Origin: an uncultured delta proteobacterium
GTDB taxonomy: Bacteria > Myxococcota_A > Polyangia > Polyangiales > Polyangiaceae
Assembly (NCBI GenBank): GCA_903858055.1
Contig: CAIOHM010000483.1
Span: forward strand, 1-24,499
Reading direction: 5' to 3'
Length of the DNA stretch: 24,499 bases
Both the position numbers and the translations under genes were made by a program. Shown one piece after another: positions 7,081 through 15,259 of this stretch (positions within the stretch are counted from its first letter, which is position 1; every line of letters starts with the position of its first letter). Below the pieces are notes generated by a model. That model was not told the DNA's origin and made no database searches. It worked only from the letters and a program-made list of their open reading frames with translations.

Positions 7081-8223
7081 CTAGAGGCGGGGCCTCGGCA
7101 GATCGCAATCGAAGCGCGTATTCGTGAGCTCGAACGGCTGCGAGAGCTCGCCCGTGAGGACGAGTTTGTCGTCCACTTTGTGGCGAACCTTGAGCTTGAG
7201 TTCGTGCTTTCCGCCGCGCTTTGGCGTGCAGTACTCGAAGCGGTAGAAGTGCTTCGCGAGCGCCGGGGTTCGCTCGGCGATGGCCTCGGCCGCCTTCGTG
7301 ATGTCGCCGGTCTCGTTCGGCGGTGCGTTGCCCGTTTTTCCGAGCGTCGCGGTGCGCTCCTGGTCGGCTTCGGCGCCGACCGTGATCGTGTAGACGTGGA
7401 CCGCGGTCTCGGTGTTCGTCTTGACCGTTTGCTTCAACGAGGCGACGCCTGCTTGGTCGACGCCGTCGGTGAAGAGGACGATCGCGCGCTCGCTGATCGG
7501 CGCATCGGCCTCGGGCAGCTCCGCCTCGAACGAGCTGATCTCGCGCGAGAGCGCGCCGAAGAGGTTCGTCGAGGGATCTTTGCAGAGCGTCGTACCGCAT
7601 GGGTTCGCGAGCGCTTGCTTGAGGATTTCCGGGTCCTGCGTGTACGTCTGGATCGGCACGACCGGTCCGCCGTCGAAGCCGTCGATGGCGAAGAAGTGGT
7701 CGCCGCTGTCTTTCGTGCCGAGCACCTTCTCGACGTAGCGGTTGCCGGCCCGCGCGAGCGCCGCGAGCTGCTTCTCGGTCGCCATGCTCCCGGAGAGATC
7801 GAGCAGCAGCCGGTGGTTCACGCGCACGCCGCGAAAGCTCGACGTGAAGCGCCGCCAGCCTTCCGACGGCGAGGCGACCTCTCCGTCTTCGTAGACGACG
7901 AGGTCCTCGGCGCGGATCCCTTCGACCGCGTCGCCGCCCTTCACCAGCTTGTCGGCGGAGAACGTGATCGTGACCTTCGAGCCCTGCTGCACGAAGGCCC
8001 CGGGCTGCAGGTTCAGCACGAGGTTGTCGGGCTCTTCCGCTTTCGTCTCGGGCTTCGCCGCGCCGTCGTCACCTTCGGCCTTGGGCTCCGCGCCCGCCGG
8101 CTTCGCATCGGTCACGCTCGCGGGTGCGGGGTCGGTCGGCTGCAGGGAATCGGTCGCCTTGTACGCCACGGCGCCGGACGCAGCAGAGGCGGCAACCACG
8201 AGCATCGTCGAGCGAACGTCCAC
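7081..8223 (-). CDS. Von Willebrand factor A domain protein, secreted or membrane-anchored
   Basis: A 380-residue protein with an N-terminal hydrophobic segment (7-20), a low-complexity Pro/Ala/Glu/Lys region (28-66), a beta-rich stretch (68-135) and a VWA domain from about 137 to 330. The metal-ion-dependent adhesion site looks complete: Asp142-Ser144-Ser146 in DLSGSM, Thr219 in STN, and Asp253 in FTDG. It should therefore bind a divalent cation and a protein partner. Cys209, Cys214, Cys332 and Cys373 could form disulfides outside the cytoplasm. The start taken is GTG at 8223, since it places an Arg before the hydrophobic segment; ATG at 8205 is possible. It lies 85 bases downstream of the tandem kinase gene on the same strand, so the two may be cotranscribed. 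The partner is unknown. Confidence 0.85.
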   Translation of the reverse strand: MDVRSTMLVVAASAASGAVAYKATDSLQPTDPAPASVTDAKPAGAEPKAEGDDGAAKPETKAEEPDNLVLNLQPGAFVQQGSKVTITFSADKLVKGGDAVEGIRAEDLVVYEDGEVASPSEGWRRFTSSFRGVRVNHRLLLDLSGSMATEKQLAALARAGNRYVEKVLGTKDSGDHFFAIDGFDGGPVVPIQTYTQDPEILKQALANPCGTTLCKDPSTNLFGALSREISSFEAELPEADAPISERAIVLFTDGVDQAGVASLKQTVKTNTETAVHVYTITVGAEADQERTATLGKTGNAPPNETGDITKAAEAIAERTPALAKHFYRFEYCTPKRGGKHELKLKVRHKVDDKLVLTGELSQPFELTNTRFDCDLPRPRL

Positions 8224-8308
8224 AGCGCGAGGGAACCAGAGCCGGTCGGTGGGCGCAAGGTCGATGCGCGCGCCGCCCCACGGAGGAACGGCGTCGCATG
8301 CGGTTCAA

Positions 8309-10501
8309 TCAGCGGCGCGGAGCGGGAGCCTTGAGCTGCGCGGTCGTGCTCGGCGCGACGCGGTTCACGGAAGGCGCGACGAAGGGCGCGCCGGTGGTCG
8401 CGATCGGGGCGGCCACGGGCGCCGTGGCGGCGGATTGCACGGGCTCGGGCGCTCGCCCGCTTCGCATCGCTCGGCCGAGGATCAGGCCGAACCCGAGGAC
8501 GGCGACGGCGCCGACGGTCGTGGCGGCGCGCCCGCGCATCACGCGCTGACGCTCGGGAATTTGCTCGGCTTCGTCGAGCGCGTCGAGGAAGAGCTGCGCC
8601 GAGGCGAAGCGCTCGGAGGGGCTCTTCTGGAGGGCCTTCTCGACGATGGCCTGCATGGCGGGGGAAAACCGCTTCTCGGGTGCCCGGTCGCGCAGCGAGA
8701 CCGGTGCATCATGCAAGTGCTTCCCGAGCTGCGCGATGCGCGCGCTGCGCTCGAAGACCGGGTGCCCCGTCAGCAGCTCGAAGAGGATGCAACCCACGGC
8801 GTAGACGTCGGTGCGCGCGTCCACGCGTGAGCCGAGCACCTGCTCCGGGGCCATGTACTCCGGCGTACCGTTCACGGTGATCGAGTCTTTTCCGCTGCGG
8901 GAGGGTGTCAACCCGGCCTCGCGGACCACCGAGCTCATGCCGAAGTCCACGATGCGCACGCTCCCGTCTTTCGCGAGCAGCACGTTGTCGGGCTTGAGGT
9001 CGAGGTGGAGGATTCCTTCGCGGTGGGCCGCCTGCACGCCGCGGAGCACCTGCTTGACGACCGCGAGGGCGTGCGCGGCGTCCATGAAGCCCTCGCGACG
9101 CACGAAATTCGCGAGCGTCTCGCCGCTCACGCGCTCCATCGAAATGTAGGGGCGCCCGTCGCCGGCGGTGCCGACTTCATGAAGGGCGACGATGTTGGGG
9201 TGCGCGAGGCGTGCGAGGGCCTTTGCCTCGCTCCGGAAGCGCTCGAGGGCCGCGGGCGAGGCTGCGAGCGCGGATGGCAGCACCTTGAGGATGCAGCGGC
9301 GACCGAGCTCCGCGTGCTCCGCTTCGTGAACTTCCGCTTCTTCGCTCGAGGCGACGAGCTTCAAGAGTCGGTAGGGCGTACCGCGGAGCACGTCGATGAT
9401 GGGGGCGGCCGAGTTGCGCGAGGGCGTCACGGCGTTCGCGTCGCGGAGCGGCGTGTTCACCGTGAGGCGCTCCTTTGCGCCGCGGAGCAGACGCGCGAAC
9501 TCGGCGCGCGTGCGGTCGGGCTCCGTGGGCCAGAGGTTACGCAAGAGGCGGCTGATGCGTGGGCGCGTGCCGCGCATGCCGTCGGGAGCGGGCGGCGCCA
9601 TTGCCATCAGGCGAGCGAGATCCGCGACCGCGTTTGCCGAGGTGGCGTAGCGGTGCTCGGGCTTGTTCGCGGTGAGGCGCGCGATGATCTCGTCGAGGAT
9701 TTCAGGCGCGGAGCACGCCGCAGCGACTGCGGGCACGGGCATGCGACCCTCGGCCACGAGCTGCAGGTGGCGGTGTGGGTCGGAGCCGAGGAACGAGCGG
9801 CCGGAGGCGAGCTCCCAGAGCATGATGCCGAGCGCGTAGAGGTCCACACGACCGTCGCCGACTTCGCCGCGCGAGACCTCGGGCGCGATGTAGCCTGGCT
9901 TCGCGTAGACCACGCCGCCGACGGTGCGGCAGCGGCGGTTCGTGCCGCGCGCGGTGCCGAAGTCGATGACCTTCACCTCACCCGAGAACCCCACCATGCA
10001 GTTCTGCGGCGAGAGGTCGCGGTGAACGATGCGAAGCGCCGCGCCGTCGAGACCTTGGCGCGTGTGCACGTGGTCGAGGGCCTGGGCCATCTCAATCACG
10101 ATCGCGACAGCCTCGGGCCACGCGATCTTGAACCCGAGCTGGTGCGCGCGGTGCTGCGCCTCGGCGATCGAGCGCCCTTCCACGAACTCCACGACCGCGT
10201 AAGGCTCGCCCTCGTCGCCGACGACGGCCTCCATGACTTGCGCGACGCCGGGGTGGTTCAGCTGCGCCTGGACACGGAACTCGTCGAGGAAGCGAATCAC
10301 CATCGACTTGTCGCTCGCCTGGTCGCGGCGGACGGTCTTCACGATGCAGGGCCGCTCGGCGCCCTCGATGCCCGTGGAGGCCGCGAGGTAGACATCCCCC
10401 ATCCCTCCGCGCGCGAGGCGCTTGAGGAGCAGCCAGCGTCCCATCATGCGCGGGAGCCGAACGATGTCCGTCGAGCCTTGAGCCTTGTCCACGTCACCCA
10501 T
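8309..10501 (-). CDS. Ser/Thr protein kinase with two tandem kinase domains and a C-terminal membrane segment
   Basis: A 730-residue Hanks-type kinase. Domain 1 (about 22-295) has the Gly-rich loop RGGMGDV (31-37), Lys55, Glu74, HRDLSPQN (160-167), DFG (180-182) and APE (206-208), so it should be active. Domain 2 (about 376-643) keeps Lys406, Glu425, Asp501, Asn506, DFG (519-521) and APE (551-553). It lacks a glycine loop (LVASSEEAEV at 382-391), and the HRD Arg is Leu500. A membrane segment (about 662-677) and a Pro/Ala-rich tail follow, so both catalytic domains are cytoplasmic and the tail is outside. The start at 10501 follows GGAGAGGG with a seven-base gap; an upstream in-frame ATG at 10537 has no such site. 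The VWA gene lies downstream on the same strand. Substrates are unknown. Confidence 0.93.
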   Translation of the reverse strand: MGDVDKAQGSTDIVRLPRMMGRWLLLKRLARGGMGDVYLAASTGIEGAERPCIVKTVRRDQASDKSMVIRFLDEFRVQAQLNHPGVAQVMEAVVGDEGEPYAVVEFVEGRSIAEAQHRAHQLGFKIAWPEAVAIVIEMAQALDHVHTRQGLDGAALRIVHRDLSPQNCMVGFSGEVKVIDFGTARGTNRRCRTVGGVVYAKPGYIAPEVSRGEVGDGRVDLYALGIMLWELASGRSFLGSDPHRHLQLVAEGRMPVPAVAAACSAPEILDEIIARLTANKPEHRYATSANAVADLARLMAMAPPAPDGMRGTRPRISRLLRNLWPTEPDRTRAEFARLLRGAKERLTVNTPLRDANAVTPSRNSAAPIIDVLRGTPYRLLKLVASSEEAEVHEAEHAELGRRCILKVLPSALAASPAALERFRSEAKALARLAHPNIVALHEVGTAGDGRPYISMERVSGETLANFVRREGFMDAAHALAVVKQVLRGVQAAHREGILHLDLKPDNVLLAKDGSVRIVDFGMSSVVREAGLTPSRSGKDSITVNGTPEYMAPEQVLGSRVDARTDVYAVGCILFELLTGHPVFERSARIAQLGKHLHDAPVSLRDRAPEKRFSPAMQAIVEKALQKSPSERFASAQLFLDALDEAEQIPERQRVMRGRAATTVGAVAVLGFGLILGRAMRSGRAPEPVQSAATAPVAAPIATTGAPFVAPSVNRVAPSTTAQLKAPAPRR

Positions 10502-10641
10502 GGCGCGACCCTCTCCAAAGCACCGGGCAGCGGCCAACTTTCGCGGCGCGTTGGGGGTTACATGCTCCTACGCCGGAAAAACCCAGGCGATGCATCGGTC
10601 CGCTGCGATCCGCCGGGAGCGGAGGTCCTCGCAGCCCGGGC

Positions 10642-11580
10642 TCAGCGCGGAGCGGCGACCGACGCTCGCGATGGCGCGCCAACCCCGAGCTTCGCAGCCA
10701 CGTCTCGCACGGCCGCGGCGATCGGCACGGGGACCTCTTCCTGAAGGAAATGGCCTGCGCGCGTACGCGTCACCGATGCGTGCGGAATGCACTTTTCCAT
10801 CCAGCTCCGCACGCCGCCGAGGATCGGGTCGCGGTCACCCCAGACGATCGCCGCGGGTCCTTCGAACGACCGCACGAAGTCGTGGCAGCGCTGGAGCCCG
10901 GGAATCGAGGGGTGCGCGAAATCGTTCGGGACCATGCGCGCGAGCGCGAGCGGCGCCACGTTCGTCTGGCGGTCGCGAAGGGGCTCGAGGTACGCGCGCA
11001 GCACGTCGCCGCGCACGCTCGCGCGGTCTCCCTGCACGAGCCCCATGCCGCGCACGGGAAAGTCGAGCGTACGAAACGCGAAATCGCTGAGCAGCGGCAC
11101 GCGCGCGAACCGGTGAAACGCCGTGGCACGGAAGCCCTCGCGCGGCGGCGAGAGCACCGTGTTCAAGACGACGAGCCCTGCGGGGATCGGCGACGCGGCG
11201 AGGGCCCCGACGCCGATGGGGCCTCCCCAGTCTTGCACCACGAACACCGCGCGCTCGAACGCGAGCTCGGCGTAGAGCTTCGCCATCCACCCGATGTGCC
11301 GCTCGAGCGTGTGGTCCTCGTCCGCCACGCGCGACGAATACCCGAGCCCGACGAGGTCCGGGATGATCACGCGGAACCCCTGCCCTGCAAGTTCCGCAGC
11401 CACTTTCCTGTAGAGAAAGCCCCAAGACGGGTTGCCGTGAACCATCACCACGGGGAGCCCCTCCCCCGCCTCCATCACGTGCATGCGCACGCTCGCGCCT
11501 ACGTCGACCGCGTAGCGACGAAAGGGCGGCAGCATCGCTTCGAGCCAAGAAGGCAGCGGCGGCGGCGGGAGCTCGTGCAT
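10642..11580 (-). CDS. Alpha/beta hydrolase, haloalkane dehalogenase-like
   Basis: A 312-residue alpha/beta-hydrolase with the marks of haloalkane dehalogenases, which cleave carbon-halogen bonds by an Asp nucleophile with water. The oxyanion and halide site VHGNPSW is at 47-53 (Asn50). The nucleophile elbow is VQDWGG at 115-120, with Asp117 as nucleophile and Trp118 as the second halide ligand. GDRDPI at 248-253 provides the likely acid Asp251, and AGHFLQEE at 275-282 provides His277. The Asp-His-Asp triad combined with Asn-Trp halide ligands matches the pattern described for subfamily HLD-III; HLD-II has Glu as acid and HLD-I has Trp-Trp. Length is normal. No ribosome site precedes ATG 11580, but TAGCGT ends six bases before it. 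A related fluoroacetate dehalogenase or epoxide hydrolase is less likely. The physiological substrate is unknown. Confidence 0.82.
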   Translation of the reverse strand: MHELPPPPLPSWLEAMLPPFRRYAVDVGASVRMHVMEAGEGLPVVMVHGNPSWGFLYRKVAAELAGQGFRVIIPDLVGLGYSSRVADEDHTLERHIGWMAKLYAELAFERAVFVVQDWGGPIGVGALAASPIPAGLVVLNTVLSPPREGFRATAFHRFARVPLLSDFAFRTLDFPVRGMGLVQGDRASVRGDVLRAYLEPLRDRQTNVAPLALARMVPNDFAHPSIPGLQRCHDFVRSFEGPAAIVWGDRDPILGGVRSWMEKCIPHASVTRTRAGHFLQEEVPVPIAAAVRDVAAKLGVGAPSRASVAAPR

Positions 11581-11708
11581 CGCGTCACGCTAGCGCGAGG
11601 GAGCCGCCCTTGGGATCTCCGCGGTGACGTACGGAAGCGCCCGCGCCGCGACGACCGCTGCTGCAGCGGGCTCGCGAGGCCGATATCGTCGCCGCTGGAG
11701 GACCTCCT

Positions 11709-12839
11709 GTGACCGACCGCGCATGCTTGCCTCTCCTCGCAGCGACGATGATCGCCAGCGCCTCGTGCTCGTCGACGGGCGCCCCCTCGAACGCGGCTTC
11801 CTACGGAGACCCGCTCACGTGGAGCGTGAAGACCACGGGGCCCTTCGGTTGCGGGCACCGCGTGCTCGAGACCTCCTACGTGCCGCCGGGCGGGCTGCCG
11901 GCGCGCCGCATTCCGGTGGAGGTCTGGTACCCGACCGAGGCGACGGAGGGCGAGCACCCGGTCTACGGCGGCCTCTTTCGCGACAAGACCGCGCTCAACG
12001 ACGTGGAGCCCGCAGCGCCGGCCTTCGCCAACGGAATGCCCGTGCTCGTGCATTCCCATGGGCACAAGGGCTTCGCGGGCAACAGCGCCCGCCTCATGTG
12101 CCACTTCGCCTCGCACGGCTGGCTCGCGGTGGCCCCCGAGCACGTGGGCGACACGCTGCCCGACGCGAAAGACCCGGTACCGCTTGCACTCTACATCGAA
12201 CGACCGCTCGACGTCCGCGCGGCGCTCGACCTCGTTCGCGATCTCCCTGCGAGCGATTCGTTGCACGGCCGCGCCGACCTCGCGCACGTGGCCATGACCG
12301 CGCACAGCTTCGGCACGTACTCGGGCTGGGCGGTGGGCGGCGCGGCGGTCGACGTCGATCAGGTCCGTGCAGACTGCACGAGCGGCGCCGTAGGCTCGTG
12401 CAGCGACGGACAGATCGACGCGATGAAGGGCTTCTTCGCCGATCCTCGCGTGAAGGCGCTCACGCTCATGGCCGGGGCCCCGCGCTCCTTCTTCGCCACC
12501 GGCGGCTACGACGCCGTGAACGTGCCCGTGCTCATGATGAGCGGCACCCTCAACACCGTGAGCAACGACAAGATCATGGAGGCCGTGACGAAGCTCGACA
12601 TCGGCTGGGCGACCATCGAGGGCGGCTGCCACCAGCTCTTCGGGCTCGGCAACACGGCGCTCGGTGACAGCGGCTGCGCGGTGCTGCCCGACGAAGAGGG
12701 CTTCGCGGTCGTCAACCCCTACGCGCTCGCGTACGCGCGCTACCAGGCGCTCGCCGACCGAAGCGCCGAGGTGCGCGGCATCGTCGAAGCGCCGACCACG
12801 TTCTCCACGCGCATTCGCTACGTGCACGAGAGCCCATGA
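11709..12839 (+). CDS. Lipoprotein alpha/beta hydrolase (dienelactone hydrolase or PAF-acetylhydrolase-like)
   Basis: A 376-residue predicted lipoprotein esterase. It has a signal peptide with Cys20 as probable lipidation site (ASASC, a weak lipobox). An N-terminal beta region with VEVWYPTEA (70-78) is typical of predicted secreted dienelactone-hydrolase or platelet-activating-factor acetylhydrolase relatives. The oxyanion stretch is HSHGHKG (115-121). The nucleophile elbow is TAHSFGTYSG (197-206) with Ser200, and His308 in GGCHQLF is the likely catalytic His. The start is GTG at 11709, preceded by GGAGG (11697-11701) with a seven-base gap, which is convincing. Its TGA overlaps the ATG of the GH92 gene as ATGA, so the two are coupled. 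It probably removes ester or acyl groups at the cell surface; substrate unknown. Confidence 0.85.
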   Translation: MTDRACLPLLAATMIASASCSSTGAPSNAASYGDPLTWSVKTTGPFGCGHRVLETSYVPPGGLPARRIPVEVWYPTEATEGEHPVYGGLFRDKTALNDVEPAAPAFANGMPVLVHSHGHKGFAGNSARLMCHFASHGWLAVAPEHVGDTLPDAKDPVPLALYIERPLDVRAALDLVRDLPASDSLHGRADLAHVAMTAHSFGTYSGWAVGGAAVDVDQVRADCTSGAVGSCSDGQIDAMKGFFADPRVKALTLMAGAPRSFFATGGYDAVNVPVLMMSGTLNTVSNDKIMEAVTKLDIGWATIEGGCHQLFGLGNTALGDSGCAVLPDEEGFAVVNPYALAYARYQALADRSAEVRGIVEAPTTFSTRIRYVHESP

Positions 12840-15229
12840 GCTCGCGGAGGCCCATGAACGGAAACGCTCGCCCCGGCGCTACCTTCACACGCACAGCCTG
12901 GCCGGTCGTGCTCGTGGCGGCGCTCGGCGCGGCTCCTGGCTGCTCGAACGCGGCGAACGATGACCGCGCGTCGTTTCGTTTTTCGGACGACGACACGACC
13001 CCCACGCGCCCGGCCGCGACGCCGGTGGCACCGCTCTTCATCGGCAGCGGCGGCTTCGCGTTCGGCTTCGGGAGCGCCTACCCCGGCGCATGTGCGCCGC
13101 AGGGCCTCGTGAAGGTCGGGCCCGACACGAAGGGCCGCTGGGGCCGCATCAACTTCCTTCACTACTCGGGCTATTGGTACGGCGACGATACGATCCGCGG
13201 CTTCTCGCACCTGCATCTGCACGGCACCGGCGCGCAAGACTACGGCGTCGTCGGCCTCATGCCGATCGCGGCGGACGCCTTCGATCCGGCCAAGCGCACC
13301 GCGGAGGACTACGCTTCGCTCTTCGAGAAGCGCACCGAGGAGGCAAGCCCCGGTCGCTACGCGGTCACGCTCGCCGCGAGCGGCATACGCGCGGAGATGA
13401 CCGCGACGACGCACGCGGCGCACCACCGCTACACGTACCCGGCCGGCGCGAAGGGCGCGTCGCTCCTCCTCGATCTCGACCATCGCTTGAGCGGGTCCAT
13501 CGAAGGCGTCGCTGTGTCGATCGACGGCGCTTCGCGGACCATCGAAGGCAAGCTCCTCTCGAAGGGAGGCATGTCGTCCGGCTTCGGCGGTATCCCCGTG
13601 CACTTCGCCCTTCGCACGCGCGCGCCCTGGATCCGCGCGCGCCTCTGGCACGACGAAGATGCCCCTGCCCTCGCGGCCAGCGGCACCGCGAATGTCACGG
13701 GGACGAAGGTAGGACTCGTGCTCGACTTCGACCTCCAGGCAAACCCTGGCCCGCTCGAGGTCCAAGTGGGGATCTCGCTCGTCTCGGTTGCGAACGCACG
13801 CGCGAACCTGGAAGCGGAAATGCAGGAATTCGACTTCGATCGGACCGCCGCCGCGACCGTGAGAGCCTGGGAGCCGATCACGCAAGCGATCGTCTTCGAG
13901 GGCGCGGGCCCCGAGGCCGAGGCGATGCGGGAGGCAGCGCTCGTGCACGCGTTCCTCATGCCGACGATCGTGAGCGACACGAACGGCGAGTACCGATCGT
14001 TCGCGGGCGGCACGACGAAGCGCGCGTCGACGCCGGTCGTCTCGGATCTCTCCCTCTGGGACACGTACCGCACGCTCCACCCGCTCTACGCGCTCATCGC
14101 CCCCGAGCGCGCCGCGAGCGCCGTGACCTCGCTCCTCGCCATGCACGACGACCTCGGCTTCTTCCCCAAGTGGCCGATCGGCACTGGCGAGAGCGGCGTG
14201 ATGCTCGGCTCGAGCGCAGACACGGTGATCGCCGACGCGTACCTGCGCGGCGTGCGCGGCTTCGATGCGGCAAAGGCCTACGAGGCGCTTCGCGAGCTCG
14301 CGCTGGGCGAATCGGCCCCACCGCCAAGCCGCGGCGGCCGTGAGTTCACGCGCTTTCTCGCCTCGCCGGGCTTCGTACCCGCGAGCGTAGGGCGCTCGGT
14401 CTCGTGGACGATCGAGTACGGGCAGAGCGAGTTCGCGCTCGGGAACTTCGCGGAGGCGCTCGGTCTCGGCTCCGACGCGGCGACCTTCCGTACGCGCATG
14501 CGCGGGTGGCAGAAGCTCCTCGATCCGCGCGACGGCTTCTTGTGGTCGAAGAACGCGGACGGCACCTGGGCGACCTCGCACGGAGACCCGGCCGTCATCA
14601 CGGACGAGTACGCCGAAGCGAACCCGTGGCAGAGCGTATGGGGCCCGTATTACGATGCGGAAGCCCTGGTTTCTTCCTTGGGAGGACGCGACGCCTTCGT
14701 GGCGAAGCTGCGCGAGTTCTTCGTGAAGGGGAAGGAAGAGCAAGACGCCGTCAACTGGCGCAACGAGCTCTCGGCGGGCGGGCGGCGCGATCACTTCTGG
14801 CCGGGCAACGAGCCCGACATCCATGCGGCTTACCTCTTCGCGCTCGCCGGTCGACCCGACCTCACGCAGAAGTGGGTCCGGTGGATCGACGCGCAGGCGT
14901 TCACCGCCGGCGCCGACGGCCTCCCGGGCAACGACGACGGCGGCACGATGTCCTCGTGGCTCCTCTTCGACTGGCTTGGCTTCTACCCGATCGCCGGGAG
15001 CGACCTCTTCGTGATCGGAGCGCCGCGATTCCCAAGGGCTCGCGTGCGCGTACCCGGTGGCGAGTTCGTCGTCGAGGCGGCGGGTGTCTCGCCGTCGGCG
15101 CTCTACGTGCAGTCCGTGACGCTCGACGGCGCGCCTGTCACCAAGCCCCTCCTCCGCCAACGCGACCTCCGCGCCGGGAGCACGCTCCGCTTCACGATGG
15201 GCGAGCGTCCTTCGCGCTGGGGCCAATGA
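12836..15229 (+). CDS. GH92 family glycosidase (alpha-mannosidase type), lipoprotein
   Basis: A 797-residue predicted lipoprotein (Cys36 after AAPG) of glycoside hydrolase family 92, exo-acting alpha-mannosidases that need calcium and trim N-glycans and mannans. The N-terminal beta domain carries the substrate motif FSHLHLHGTG at 123-132. The (alpha/alpha)6 domain has EANPWQ at 594-599, where Glu594 matches the general acid block EGN-WQ. GNEPDIHAAYLF lies at 657-668, and GNDDGGTMSSW at 698-708 holds the base Asp residues. This is followed by LGFYPIAGSDLF and a C-terminal beta end. Several motif positions depart from the usual family text, so this is a divergent member. ATG 12836 overlaps the upstream stop; an alternative ATG at 12854 follows GGAGG with only a three-base gap. 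Length matches the family. The exact linkage cleaved is not known. Confidence 0.9.
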   Translation: MSSRRPMNGNARPGATFTRTAWPVVLVAALGAAPGCSNAANDDRASFRFSDDDTTPTRPAATPVAPLFIGSGGFAFGFGSAYPGACAPQGLVKVGPDTKGRWGRINFLHYSGYWYGDDTIRGFSHLHLHGTGAQDYGVVGLMPIAADAFDPAKRTAEDYASLFEKRTEEASPGRYAVTLAASGIRAEMTATTHAAHHRYTYPAGAKGASLLLDLDHRLSGSIEGVAVSIDGASRTIEGKLLSKGGMSSGFGGIPVHFALRTRAPWIRARLWHDEDAPALAASGTANVTGTKVGLVLDFDLQANPGPLEVQVGISLVSVANARANLEAEMQEFDFDRTAAATVRAWEPITQAIVFEGAGPEAEAMREAALVHAFLMPTIVSDTNGEYRSFAGGTTKRASTPVVSDLSLWDTYRTLHPLYALIAPERAASAVTSLLAMHDDLGFFPKWPIGTGESGVMLGSSADTVIADAYLRGVRGFDAAKAYEALRELALGESAPPPSRGGREFTRFLASPGFVPASVGRSVSWTIEYGQSEFALGNFAEALGLGSDAATFRTRMRGWQKLLDPRDGFLWSKNADGTWATSHGDPAVITDEYAEANPWQSVWGPYYDAEALVSSLGGRDAFVAKLREFFVKGKEEQDAVNWRNELSAGGRRDHFWPGNEPDIHAAYLFALAGRPDLTQKWVRWIDAQAFTAGADGLPGNDDGGTMSSWLLFDWLGFYPIAGSDLFVIGAPRFPRARVRVPGGEFVVEAAGVSPSALYVQSVTLDGAPVTKPLLRQRDLRAGSTLRFTMGERPSRWGQ

Positions 15230-15259
15230 GCCGCGAGGCCACGCGTCGCCGTGCGCGCG

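Noticed and set aside
12818..15226. An 802-codon minus-strand frame opposite the GH92 gene
   Set aside because: It mirrors the GH92 frame almost exactly and has a shadow composition (Arg/Glu/Val/His-rich) with no motif, while the plus-strand frame has clear GH92 motifs.
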